Translations under genes and position numbers: made by a program
Notes under the pieces: model-generated
Seen by the model: the letters and a program-made list of their open reading frames with translations, nothing else
What the model was told of the DNA's origin: nothing
Databases searched by the model: none
Source of the DNA: Chara braunii
Taxonomy: Eukaryota > Streptophyta > Charophyceae > Charales > Characeae
NCBI GenBank assembly: GCA_003427395.1
Contig: BFEA01000473.1
Coordinates: forward strand, 10,882 to 45,563
Length of the DNA: 34,682 nt
Direction: 5' to 3'
Shown here: piece after piece, positions 9,640 through 19,828 of the stretch
Numbering within the stretch: the first letter of the stretch is position 1
How the letters are laid out: the number at the start of each line of letters is the position of its first letter

Positions 9640-10646
9640 TGCAGTAAAGCAGCGGCCTGGGCGCTGTAACCCAAGCCCAGGCCCAGCGAGCAGTGCGACC
9701 ACGCGCTGCTCGGCCTCAGGCCGCTGCGGGTGACTGTGTGACCGCACACAGCAAGAAATTCAAAGGTCAAAGTAAACTGTAGGTCCAGGAACCTCGCCCA
9801 AGCCCTTGGTCGTGTGCATCGACTTGTATGAGTGCAGGTACCTAGTCAGAACGGTGGACCAAGGAGGATACAGATTCAACCCAATCCGGGCCGTCGACAA
9901 CAATCGATCTCGGCCGTGTCCGACTTGAGGGCTGGGGCCCAGACCCCGCCGTCAACACTACATATTGGGTTGATTTCCTGCCTTTGACATCTAGACTCTC
10001 GTCTGGAGTCTATGGGGACTCGACGCTCTCGCGTCAACGCCGGCTCTACGCTGTCTTGCTGGCGAGACGCTACGGGGAGAACTTGACGACCGGCGCTCGT
10101 CGCTGGTTCGTGGCTTGAGTGTGCTGTGCGACCAGCATGCTGGCTGGCGCACTATTGTCTGAGGGGTTCTCGAAATGGCAGATGCCACGTGTCATCTTCG
10201 TGGCTGCTGCCACGTAGTATTGCTGTTGAGATAGGGGGCGCTGGGCGCCTGTATTGCTGTTCTGCTTGACAAGTATTCGGAAGAAGGATTCAGGACTGTG
10301 GTTTGGGTCGTGATACGTATCTGGTGTCTTCAACTTCGTCGTCACGTTGCTGCTTGATGACTGGTCTGCTGGTGCTACATGGCACTATTGGTCTACAGTG
10401 TCTTGGATGTCCGGATCTCTGATTGAGACACGATTATGCTGCTAGGAGGAGGAAGTGCCCGAAGAGGAAGTGGGTTGTAGGGAGGAGACTCTTCCACCCT
10501 CTCAAAGTCTATTATCCCTCCTCCCTCTCTCGTCTGTGAATGCATTCTCTCTCATTTTGGGATCATTATTATTATGATTTATCAACAGCATTCGTCTATT
10601 TTGTCTGTGCGAATAACGACTGATTATCACGACTGGGCACATTGCA
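9640..10646 (+). repeat. candidate LTR of a third family (about 1.0 kb)
   Basis: The proposed unit starts TGCAGTAAAG and ends ATTGCA, immediately before a primer-site-like sequence. The downstream leader and gag ORF are on the same strand, which fits a 5' LTR. There is no second copy in the window, so the left end is a guess from the TGCA terminus and the right end depends on the primer site. An alternative is that the long repeat of copy A runs further, to a CAACA end at 9957. Confidence 0.4.
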
Positions 10647-10661
10647 GTTCGGTATCGGAGC
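10647..10661 (+). other. degenerate initiator-tRNA-Met primer-binding site
   Basis: The sequence GTTCGGTATCGGAGC resembles TGGTATCAGAGC, the plant initiator tRNA-Met primer site, with two changes in the core. It lies directly after the candidate LTR end and upstream of a gag-like ORF on the same strand. Position and match are suggestive. Confidence 0.45.
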
Positions 10662-11712
10662 ATTCACTTCCGACATTGTCTTCACGACACACGCGTTGTT
10701 CTGACGCGCTATGATTACGACGCGCCAGTTTCTCTCCAAGGTCGCGCGCGCCAGGTAAGTAAGTGACGGGATACTCTCTCTTTCGCGACATTATTATCGC
10801 GCGTGTTTTTCAACACGCTGTCTAGACATTGAGCCCGACGACCTGCGCGACGGGCATGGTGATGACGGGCAGATTATCTGCCAATGATGATTGATTGTTG
10901 ACGTGGCACATCCACGTCCATTGAAGATTGGAGCAGGGAACTTTTACTCATGCGCTGATGATGTCTCGCCGACAATATAGAGTTGCCGCATTGCTATCTT
11001 GCCGGCCAGAGACGATTGGAGCTGATTTTTTGGCTCCTTGATTACTCGCTGGCAATGGCGAGATCCGGCGCTGACGTGGTAGACTTGATTGAACTTGGGT
11101 TGCGGCGCAGAGGTGGAGCGGCCAGCATTCCTCGCTGAAGCCACCCCCCCCACGATCTTGATTGGTTCGACGTGATGACTTGGCGAAAGCTGAGTTGGCA
11201 TACCGGGGGTTGGCTGACGCAGGCACAACCTGCCTTGGGAAACGATTGATGCATTCCGACGCTGGGAGCGGCATGAGCAATAGACTCTGACTTGTGGTGC
11301 TTACCTGCTGTTGGGGTGATTTGAGTGCATGCTGACATGGCCTTGTGTGAGGGGAAGACTGACGTTGATTGGTTGTGTTGTCGGTACTTACCTGTTGTCT
11401 GGCTGTGCATGTACTCATACCTGTTGGATGCTAACGACCTAGGCCTGCAAATTACCTGGAAATAAAGACGTCACACGAATAAGAGAGAAAAAACAAATCA
11501 GAACAGCATATCAATCAAGAAAACAATAAATTATTTTTATTTATTTATGTTCTTGTGAATTCTTTGTTGTACCGATATTGAGTTGCTGACAAGTTATCAA
11601 TAATATTGTCTGTTTTCTTTTATTGAGTAAGATTGGCCTGTTAAGTTTCCTGTTGACGTTAACCATGGCACCGATTGTTCAACACGTGCGTTAGTCTCTG
11701 CTGACCAGGTGG
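10662..11712 (+). other. retrotransposon leader, no gene seen
   Basis: GC-rich, then AT-rich sequence with CGCG-rich short repeats and a GTAAGTAAGT splice-donor-like word at about 10755. Antisense frames at 10944-11418 are Gln/Ser/Arg-rich with no recognisable domain and were not called. It is most simply the 5' untranslated leader between primer site and gag. Confidence 0.4.
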
Positions 11713-12260
11713 GTGCCTCATCTGTTCGGTCTTGGCCACATGCCTTATGCGGTGGGAGCAGGTAGCTCTTCGATGGAACCGCGTACACGTGCCCAGATCG
11801 AGGCACGAAGAGGTGAATTGGGGGAACTTCTCTCCCAGCTGCTGGTGGACATGGAATTCGCTGTCCCAGCCGCAAGAGAACACATCCGTGGTAAGTTTGA
11901 CCTTGAAGTGATCTCTGATCGCTTGGCCAAAGCTACCACGAGTGTAGAGATGGTGGCGGCAGCAACAGAGATCCATAAAGTCGTTGCCCAGTGTCGTGAG
12001 ATACTGGACCAGTTCACCATCCAGCAGTTGGAAGAGATTGCCCAACGGAAAGATATCATGCCAGAAGTAAAGATAGAAAGTATTGAAGAGAACATACAAT
12101 AGTTGAAAGAGACTCGCAAAAGAAGAAAGGAAGCGGGAAGAACTGTTGCAAAGAAAAGAACAGGAAACTAGGTTGCAGCAGAGAATGGGTAGAGTTCAGC
12201 AGCACGTTTCCTTAGATGAAAAAGATGTTGCTCAGACGCTCGGACAAATATTGACCTATT
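11713..12260 (+). pseudogene. 5' part of a gag-like ORF, truncated by copy B
   Basis: The open frame from 11713 (a second ATG at 11773 begins MEPRTRAQIEARRGELG) is rich in Glu, Arg and Leu and looks like the helical, coiled-coil N-terminal region seen in gag proteins. It stops at a TAG (12100-12102). A shifted frame then continues as a charged helix (KEERKREELLQRKEQETRL) and reaches QILTYL at the junction with copy B at 12261. So there is a stop and a frameshift near 12100-12120, and the capsid and zinc knuckle are missing. The gag call is by position after a primer site and by composition. No diagnostic motif survives. Confidence 0.5.
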
Positions 12261-14937
12261 TAGTTCCTCTCCACCATGAGATCTAATCTCAAATTCATGG
12301 TCCAAAAGAGAACCGACCACTTCCTTTTTGCATTTTCTCTCATTTTCTGCTTTTTAATTCAGATTTTATTCTCAATCCGGATTGCCCCCCTCATTCTAGG
12401 AGGGATGAGGTCACAGTAGGGACCAACCAGTCCCTAATGTGCAGGTCCCAATAGGTCGGCACACTCTCCTCCACTCTTTTCTCCCTTTTTGTCTCATTCT
12501 CCCTCCTTTTTCTCTCATTTTTTCTTTTCTTTTTCTTTTATTTCAGTTGTGACGAGTGTCGAACTGTTGTGCACCATCTTTCTGGGCCCTAGGACCTCAT
12601 TCAAGGCCGGGTTCATGGCTGGTACTTGGCCGTTATATCTCGGACTCCAACCATGGCACCCCCATATTCCTAGAGGGCTCCACTTTGTTCCCGTTTGCCC
12701 AATTTTGAACCCCTTTTGCTCCAATTTTCTAAGGATAGCCTTTTTCTCATGTTGAGTCTCTTGAGGCTCTATTCTCTCATGCCTAGCTAGTCCGAGATAT
12801 CTCGGATTGCTGGGCAGCCCTCCCAACACTATTATTTTTCTTTTTTTTCTCCTCATGACTTTCCCACTTGCCCCCACTAGTGCTTGCAATAGTGGTGCTA
12901 ATATTTTCCACCGTCTAGATTCTTGATCTCGACGGTGCCGTTTGTTTGCACAAATATTCCTTATGCTTGCTCATGGTCCCCTTGGGACATCCCAAGTCCC
13001 CGCCACTCTCCTCCATACTAGTTTCATTTTCTTGTTCGCCGGCGCATGTCCCGTTTTTTCGATTTTTATTATTTGGACCCACTTGGCCCCTGACAACATT
13101 CCGGATGATGTTCCATTTTTATTTTTGGGTCCGTTTGCCCTTGGTGGTCCCATCATCTCTACATGTGTGCTGATTTTTCTAGGCCATGAGATCTCATCTC
13201 ATGTTTGCCGTTTACCGTTTTTACTTGCCCCATGCTGAAATCGCTCCTTTCTAGCCTTCCGGGTTTGCCGTGGCTCATTTTCCCTTAGCCTAGGCATCCC
13301 CATGCAGTCCATCGCAACTCGGATTGCAATGGGGGTCAATTCCCTAGCCCAATGCCCCACAACTAGCCCTTACTAAAAAAAAAAAGAAACGACCAACTCC
13401 CAAGTGCATCCGGACTAGATTTTGGCTCCGGATGCACCTAAAACATGTGTTTCTCCTCATGCATACAATCCGTTTCGTTCCGGTTGCATGGGGCCTTGAT
13501 TTTCTTTGATTTTCTCTGAAAAAATCAAAAAAAATTCAAGTCCTTTGTAACCGCCATATTCCAGAATGAATCTGGTCACGGACGAATCTTCCCAAGTGAC
13601 CGTTTTTTACCGTTAAGGCCTTTTTCTCTTTTCTTTTCTTTTCTTTTTTTTTCGTTTTCTTTTTTTTTCTTTTCCTCCTTTCTTGGACAGTAGGGACCTG
13701 CCATTCCCTACTTGTGGCAGTCCCTACTGACGGCCAACTCACTCACTCCCTCTCACTCTTTTTGTTTTATTCTCCCACATTTTTTTTTTTTTTTTCTCTC
13801 TTTTTTCTAGCATGCCAAGTGTCAAGTGGCCGTTAAGGCCCTTTTCTAGCCTCTTCCTCTTAGTTTTGGCCCTTCCTATGCCCAAAGTGCAGTCCGTTAT
13901 ATCTCGGATTGCAATAAAATTTCCTTCTCATGCCCATGAGAGCTTCCTTTCACTCCTATTTTCCTCCCATAGTGGCCCTCCTACTCCGATTTTCTCCCGG
14001 AGGGCAATTTTCCCCATGGGGTCTCTTTTGACTCCATTTTCTTGAGGGAGGATGATCCGAGATTTTTCGGATTTCTCCCATGCCTCCCACCTCAAGTTTC
14101 TTTACCTTTTCTTTTCTTTTGGCCTTTCCATTTGCTACCGCTAGTGCTTGCACTAGTGGTGCTAATATTTTTGGCCGTCAATATCTCGATCTTGACGGTG
14201 CACCTTGCCTTTATTATTTTCCCTCATGCGGTGCCGCCGTTTCTTCTTGGGACTTTCACTTGTCCCCGCCACTTGTTCCGTTTGTGGTCCCTGACACTTA
14301 GTCCCGCTTGTGGTCCCCGACACTTAGTCCCGTCGACGGTCCCTTACACTTAGTCTCGTCGGCGGTCCCCGACACATTTCGCCGCGGATGCCATTATGTT
14401 TACTTAGTCCCACGTGGCCCCGGGTGCCGTTCCCCGAGGTGTCCCATGTCCCTTGGGCGTTTTGCCGCCCCATGGTGACCCCTTTCCCTTGTCTTTTCTT
14501 GCGCCTTGCGCGCGCCGGTTCCTTTGGTCACGGGCCTCTACCCCGAGGCTCGTGTAGGTGGCCCCCATGTTGACCCCTCGTTCTCTATCTTCCCGAGGCC
14601 TATGGGCCGCCCGTCCCTTGACTCCCTCATTCCTTTATCGTTGTCGTGCTGCGTTTGCTGGTTCAAGGGCCCTTTGGCCTTAGTCTTATTGCATTCCAAC
14701 GGCCCTCCCGGCCTCGTGCTATGTTTTATGTGCCCCTGTTCTTGCGCTCGCTTGCTTGCCGTCGCTAGTTCTTTCCTCCTGTGGTTCTCTCCCCAGGGCA
14801 TCACTCCCTCCTGCGGCCTAATCCTTTGTCTTTTCTCTCTCCTGCCTCCTCACTCCAGATTTCTCTGTTGTGCACAGTTTGCCCATATCCAGTCTCTCGA
14901 GTGATGGGAAGTTATTCGGGACTCACCAGTCCCGACA
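12261..14937 (-). repeat. Long LTR-like repeat, copy B (inverted, 3'-truncated)
   Basis: The reverse complement of this segment matches copy A from 5465 to 8190 throughout, including the 26-bp minisatellite, both palindrome modules and the terminal GGGACT...AGTCCC hairpin. It starts at 14937 with TGTCGGGACTGG and breaks off at 12261, in mid-repeat, against gag-like sequence, so about a third of the repeat is missing. The outer side carries a polypurine tract, so in minus orientation this is best read as the 3' LTR of an element whose body lies to the right. Confidence 0.75.
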
Positions 14938-14975
14938 CATTTCCCCCACTCATTCGCGATGTCCTCATCGCGCAC
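14938..14975 (-). other. polypurine tract and end-of-element box next to copy B
   Basis: Reading the minus strand into the LTR: an inverted repeat GCGATG-AGGA-CATCGC, then GAGTGGGGGAAATG, then the TGTCGGG start of copy B. The run GAGTGGGGGAAA is a typical plant Ty3/gypsy polypurine tract. A closely related box lies at 16124-16156. Confidence 0.6.
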
Positions 14976-15160
14976 CAATCTCTTGTTAGTGGGTTTTGGA
15001 GGGATAGACAGGAGATGAGGAGGAGATGTTATGGGTAGTTAGTTTTCCAGGGTCCATTTTGTCTCTTCTTGCTCCTTTCTCGGTTTTCTTTTAGTTTCCG
15101 GCCTTCGAACGGGGAGGGGTGTATAGGGTCAAGCTTTCTTTGTCCTTTAGGCTTCTCACG

Positions 15161-15345
15161 TCTCATTCATCACCCGTAGTACATCAAAACCCCATTTGTC
15201 TCATTCATTACTCTTAAAACATCAAACCCCCCTTTCGTCTCATTCATCATTCTTAAAACATAAAAAAAAATCCTTTCACCTCATTCATCACTCTTAAAAC
15301 ATAAAAAACCTATTTTGTCTCGTTCATCACCCTCAGAGCATCAAT
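15161..15345 (+). repeat. minisatellite, about 40-bp unit, five copies
   Basis: Units start at about 15161, 15199, 15238, 15279 and 15318, each beginning TCTCATTCATCA and followed by CTTAAAACAT-type sequence with a variable A/C run. No coding content. Confidence 0.85.
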
Positions 15346-15659
15346 CCTCCTTCCGCTGCCCCCGCTTCTCCCTCGAGCCTTGCCACCCCAAGCGCCCTTC
15401 GGTTGATCCTCCTCCCATCCCTTGCAAACGAAACCCTTTTTTCCGGTTTCCGTCCCCCTTAATGCCTTTTCTACTTGGATCTTCGGCCCGTGCGATCCAT
15501 TCCTCCCGTCATTCTTTCCTCGATCTCCCGCTTTGCCAAATGTACACGTATTTTTTCCCATGTCATTTTGTCCAGTTTTCTATAGCCCTGCCCACTCTGC
15601 ATGCACGTCACCCCCACTCTCAAAATCCGCATTACTTAGTTAATTCCATACGCATCTTT

Positions 15660-16075
15660 CTTCTGGCATCTCGCCAGGCCTTGCTCATATCACTTTTCTG
15701 GGCGTCTTGCAAGTCCTTTCCTTAAGCCTATGCAAACCCAATTACCCATGCCTTTCTCTTCTGAATATTTTGCCAGGCCTTCTCTCAAGCGTGCGCAAGG
15801 TCAATTACTCATCCATTTCTCTTCTGGCCCTCTTGCCAGGTCTTTTCTCAAGCCCATGCAAAGTCAATTACTCGTCCATTTCTCTTCTAGCCCTCTTGCC
15901 GGACCCTTTTCTCAAGCCTGTGCAAAGTCAATTACTCATCCCTTTTCTTTCTTCTCGACATCTTGACAGGCATTTTCTCAAGCATGCGCAAAGTCAATTA
16001 TACAAGCGTTTTTCTTCTAGAAATCATGCCAGGCCTTTTCTCAAGCCTGCGCAAAGTCAATTACCCAATTTCTTG
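15660..16075 (+). repeat. minisatellite, about 63-bp unit, six copies
   Basis: Each unit contains GCCAGGCCTTTTCTCAAGC and GCAAAGTCAATTACTC. Copies of the latter lie near 15731, 15796, 15858, 15922, 15988 and 16050. The reading frames across it are repetitive and not credible genes. Confidence 0.88.
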
Positions 16076-16123
16076 AGTTCATGGTAACCTTCTCTTTCGC
16101 ACGCTTTTTCATTGGTAGATGGC

Positions 16124-16156
16124 ACACCTTCCCCCCACTCAGAATGCGATGTCCCC
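16124..16156 (-). other. second polypurine/end-of-element box
   Basis: On the minus strand, GTGCGATGGGGACATCGC is followed by GAGTGGGGGGAAGG and then TGTGCCATC. It has the same layout as the box next to copy B (14938-14975), with the same palindromic GCGATG/CATCGC. It may be the true 3' polypurine tract of another element, with an LTR starting at TGTGCC, or a duplicated one. Confidence 0.45.
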
Positions 16157-17439
16157 ATCGCACGACTAGTTCTCACTCGGAGGTACGCAGACCTTGGCCC
16201 ACCAACGAGTAGACGGATGTGGGCCCATCAACCCCAAAAAGGAAGGGTGATCAGTCCTCCCCCTGCTGATAACTCACCCCATCCCCTACTCCGTCCGACC
16301 TTTTGTCGCTTACGAGACGGTCGTCATTACTGAGGTACTTCCTCATATCTGGCAGGTAGGTCCAGTCCAAAGCCTCCCAGGACCCCGTCTTGTCATAAGG
16401 ACTTTCTCGCGAATCGTTCCTCCTGAGTGGTGTTTTCTTGGATCCGGCCTCTTCCTTTCAAGAGAGTTGGGACTCTCAATTAGTTTGCGAGTGCAGTTAC
16501 GAAGACCTCGCGGTTAGTCCCGTAACCGTTGTAATGATCCGGCAGGGCGGTGTTACTCGCCCTTTGGTGGTTGCGGCTTCCATCCGGTACCACGCCTGAC
16601 TCCTCCCTCTGGATAGTGCTGCTCAACTTAACGTGAGCCACTGTGGTCCATTCCAAACGGTCGTGCCGCCCCTCTACAACATGGCGTGTGGTTGGGGAGA
16701 AAAATGAGACTTAGGAAAAAGAATGGCTCTCTCGCCCGTTTGGCTCCACGCCCTTGACTTTTAGGTTCTCGACATGAGGCGCAGTTTGAACTCCCCGACT
16801 AGAGCTCGTTGTCGGAGTTAGTTCCAGACGGCCCGCATCAATCAAAGAGAAAGATGCCTTGGTCCTTCAACCCTTATTTTCCCTTATAAGGAATAGGTCG
16901 CGCTGAGACTTTTCCCTTGACGGGTAGAGGTCCCGGGGTTGCGATGCATGCATCACTCTCCTCCTTATGTCGAGACCTGAGACTAGAAGAAAGGGAAAAC
17001 TCAATCTCCTGCCATTTCCATGGTCGGCCCGACGACCTTACATCAAATTGCCTAGGGTCCCCTGACTATGCAATGTAATATCAAATTCTCAAACATTCAA
17101 TCCAATGCTATTTCCAAGGCTGATTCTCATGGCTGGTCCGGCAGCCTCTCATCAATCAAGGTCACCTCTTGTGGCCGCTCTGACAGTCACTTTCTCAATA
17201 GCCATCTTTTCAAGGGCCGACCCATCGCCCCTCCTTCAGTTCTCAGCTCTCTCATTCCTCAATATCCAGTCCTTACGACCGTCCCATCGGTCCATGTCTT
17301 TCTTGTTTTAAGGCTCGACCTTCTTTATCCTGCCCTTCTCTTCTTAACGCATCATCCCCTTTTATCCATCCTCATGGCTATTTCAATGACCGACCCATGG
17401 CCTTTTCCATCTCTCATTGCCCCTTCCAACTCATTCTTA

Positions 17440-17502
17440 GTCAACCTTTCTCAATCAACCTTTCTCAATCAACCTTTCTCAATCAACCTTTCTCAATCAA
17501 TT
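17440..17502 (+). repeat. 14-bp tandem repeat (CCTTTCTCAATCAA), four copies
   Basis: Four nearly perfect tandem copies of CCTTTCTCAATCAA, ending at a diverged unit. Confidence 0.9.
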
Positions 17503-17564
17503 ATGCAAGGGACCCCAGTGCCTATTTCAAAAGGAATAACCCTTGTAAGGGGCCATTCCCGAAC

Positions 17565-17812
17565 AACCTGGTTAGGGTCGTTCTTTTCCATTCTCAAGTC
17601 GAACAGCCTGGTTAGGGTCATTCCTTTCCATTCTCAAGTCGAACAGCCTGGTGAGGGCCATTCNNNNNNNNNNNNNNNNNNNNNNNNNNNNNNNNNNNNG
17701 AGGGCCATTCCTTTCCATTCTCAGGTCGAACAACCTGGTTAGGGCCATTCCTTTCCATTCTCAAGTCGAACAGCCTGGTTAGGGTCATTCCTTTTCATTC
17801 TCAATGTTAATG
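17565..17812 (+). repeat. 40-bp minisatellite interrupted by a 36-base N gap
   Basis: Units of the form TTCCATTCTCAAGTCGAACA then GCCTGGTTAGGGTCATTCCT, at least five copies. Bases 17664-17699 are undetermined, so the true copy number is unknown and the array may be collapsed in the assembly. Confidence 0.85.
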
Positions 17813-18512
17813 CCCGAGGGGTTGGGCCTCGAGGTCACGGATCCCGTTTCTGTCTCGGAGGTTAGAAGGTGACAATCTCATCTCAGTTTTCAGCGTGCTG
17901 TTCCCTTTTTCCATTTCTCACAGTCGTGCACTATCCATGCATACATCCGACTTAGCGTCTAGTACTCGAGTTGGGGCTCGCGACCCCAGGCAGCACTAGC
18001 CCACCCGGTCGTTCACCCATAGCAAAAGGCAGGGGCGCCCCCTCTTATTTTCACTCGTTCAGATGACTCAGACCTTGGCTATTCTCAGACTCCTTCATGA
18101 CTCAGTTGGATTAGGCCCCTAGGGAAGGAGCGTTCTTCACGCCCCTTAACCCATAGGTTCCCTAACCTCTCTTGTACTCGACCATCATTCAATGCCTTGC
18201 TCGCTCGTCAATCTTTACTCAAAGTTTCTTTTCTCAAAAGCACAATCCTTATCCCATCCAAAATTCACAATACATCCTCCACAGCTGGTCTCATCCCATC
18301 CCCCATATCAATGTCTCGTGTACCCACTTTCAAAGGTAGCTCATCCAGAAAGTAGCCTCAAAAGCTTTCTTCTAATCTTATTGTGCCACAGTCTTAGCTG
18401 ACCCTCTTATCACTTCATCCTTAGCAAGCTTACTCATACTATACACGTTCTTGTCGTTCCCATGTCTTTGCAAACAGAAAAGCAGGAATCCTGTTTAATG
18501 CTAAATCAACAT

Positions 18513-19439
18513 CTAGTTCCTATTGTTGCCTTGTGCCTCAGCTTGCTCAATTCCTTGTCCACCCTGCTCATCGGCAGGCTTTCTAACCCCCAGGCCGAAG
18601 ATCTCGATTTCCCTCATTTTCTTCGCAATTTCCTGTAGTTCCACCTCACTGAAAAAGTCCAAAGGCGTGGCTTCCATCCCTGCCTTTGTGAGTTCTCGGG
18701 CCTTGATGATCCACTCGTGCCTGATCACATTGGTCCATTGCTGAAACCAATGACTGGGCGTTGGCCCAAACTCATCCTCCCATCTGAAGGCCTCATCACG
18801 CGGCTGGTGCATCGGAGGCCGCCTCTCTTCCCTAGGCCTGGAGATTTCATCCCGCTCATCCCCGCTGTTGATTTCTATGTTCTCTTGTACATCCTCCTTC
18901 TCATCCTCCTCCTCATCCTCCTCGTCCTCCGTCTGTATGGGGCTATACCCTCCCGCTAGATTCTTTGGATCGTAGGTATAAGGAATCTTTGTCTTTGTCC
19001 CATACCCCTCACAACTGCCGTGGCCGCTTCGTCCTTCAAGCGGGCTGTCTCTTCTCTCCTCCCCATCCTCACGCTCGTCGTGCATGTCCTGTCCCCCCTC
19101 GCTTTCCCCATGCCATGTCTCACGTCGTTTGCCCCTGTTGGCTCCTTTCTCGCCAGAGGCCTGAGCCTTATCTCCCATATTTGCATTGCCCCCTTCTCCC
19201 ACATTTGCCCTTTCCTTCTCGCCCTCAATGTCAGATGAGATTTCTATACCTTCTCCCTTGTGGAGGGGCGAGGGTCTTCTACATACACACTTTTTTCCAC
19301 CCCTGCCTACCACCAGCCCGCCCATGAGCCCTATGTACAACTTTCTCTTTAGTGTCCTCCTCCCTTGGCTTGGTCCTGCTTCTTTCCTTCCGGTAGGCCT
19401 GTTGATTGCCCCGCTATCGTTCTCGTTGCCGAATTCCAT
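18513..19439 (-). CDS. extra acidic ORF downstream of integrase, unknown function
   Basis: A 308-codon open frame from the ATG at 19437-19439 (the frame extends a further 20 codons upstream without an ATG). The N-terminal half is Lys/Arg/Gly-rich and probably disordered. The middle has an acidic run (DEEDEEEDEKED). The C-terminal 100 residues look folded and helical (HWFQQWTNVIRHEWIIKARE and LDFFSEVELQEIAKKMREIE). It lies on the same strand as element 2, 330 bp after the integrase end, where some LTR elements carry an additional ORF. A splice-acceptor-like TTGTTATACAG lies just upstream (around 19480), so a spliced transcript is possible. I do not recognise the family. An unrelated host exon cannot be excluded. 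Confidence 0.55.
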   Translation of the reverse strand: MEFGNENDSGAINRPTGRKEAGPSQGRRTLKRKLYIGLMGGLVVGRGGKKCVCRRPSPLHKGEGIEISSDIEGEKERANVGEGGNANMGDKAQASGEKGANRGKRRETWHGESEGGQDMHDEREDGEERRDSPLEGRSGHGSCEGYGTKTKIPYTYDPKNLAGGYSPIQTEDEEDEEEDEKEDVQENIEINSGDERDEISRPREERRPPMHQPRDEAFRWEDEFGPTPSHWFQQWTNVIRHEWIIKARELTKAGMEATPLDFFSEVELQEIAKKMREIEIFGLGVRKPADEQGGQGIEQAEAQGNNRN

Positions 19440-19499
19440 TTTTACTTTTTCTTGTGCTTTTCTTCTTCTAGGTCCTGTATAACAAGACAACACCCGCAA

Positions 19500-19828
19500 A
19501 ACCCCCCCTCATACACCCGTTTCCCTAGTTCGGTAAGCAGTTCCCCTTTCCCCAGAATGCTCCCAGTATCCTTCGCATCATGCCCCTTTTACTCATTTCC
19601 CTCCCTTATGCAAATGCGCCGTTTGTGAAGATCCCATTATTTTCCCGTCAAAAACTATGATACAATGCCCCAACAATCCTTACCGTCGTCACACAAACCC
19701 GTTACCGCAAATCCCCAAGTCACCCTGCATTTCAACCTCAATCAGTCCAAGCCATTGCCCCAGTCAAAAAAATGACAGTCCCACGGACGCAGTCAGAGAC
19801 AGAATGAAAAGTGTGGACAAGGCCGATG
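19500..19828 (-). other. spacer between integrase and the extra ORF
   Basis: No gene seen. AC-rich on the plus strand, with no tandem structure. Confidence 0.4.

Larger units (their letters stand above)
16157..18512 (-). other. non-coding 3' region rich in tandem repeats
   Basis: No protein domain was recognised on either strand. The plus strand is pyrimidine-rich throughout and contains a 14-bp tandem repeat, a 40-bp minisatellite and an N gap (listed separately). It separates the extra ORF of element 2 from the downstream LTR-like sequence and is best viewed as the element's 3' untranslated region or as further nested repeats. Confidence 0.5.

Noticed and set aside
9849-9856. GAACGGTG matching the left flank of copy A as a target duplication of a solo LTR ending near 9848
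   Set aside because: The word does not align with a TG...CA LTR end in the correct register, and an 8-base match over 4 kb is not rare enough.
10944-11418. Antisense Gln/Ser/Arg-rich frames up to 156 codons
   Set aside because: No motif, opposite to the primer site and gag direction; composition is explained by the GC-rich leader.
5465-14937. A 9.5-kb DNA transposon with 2.7-kb terminal inverted repeats
   Set aside because: Outer flanks (AACGG versus CATTT) show no target duplication, no transposase is present, and a polypurine tract abuts copy B, which fits an LTR.
15161-16075. CRISPR-like repeat array
   Set aside because: The units are contiguous tandem repeats without unique spacers, in clearly eukaryotic retroelement DNA.
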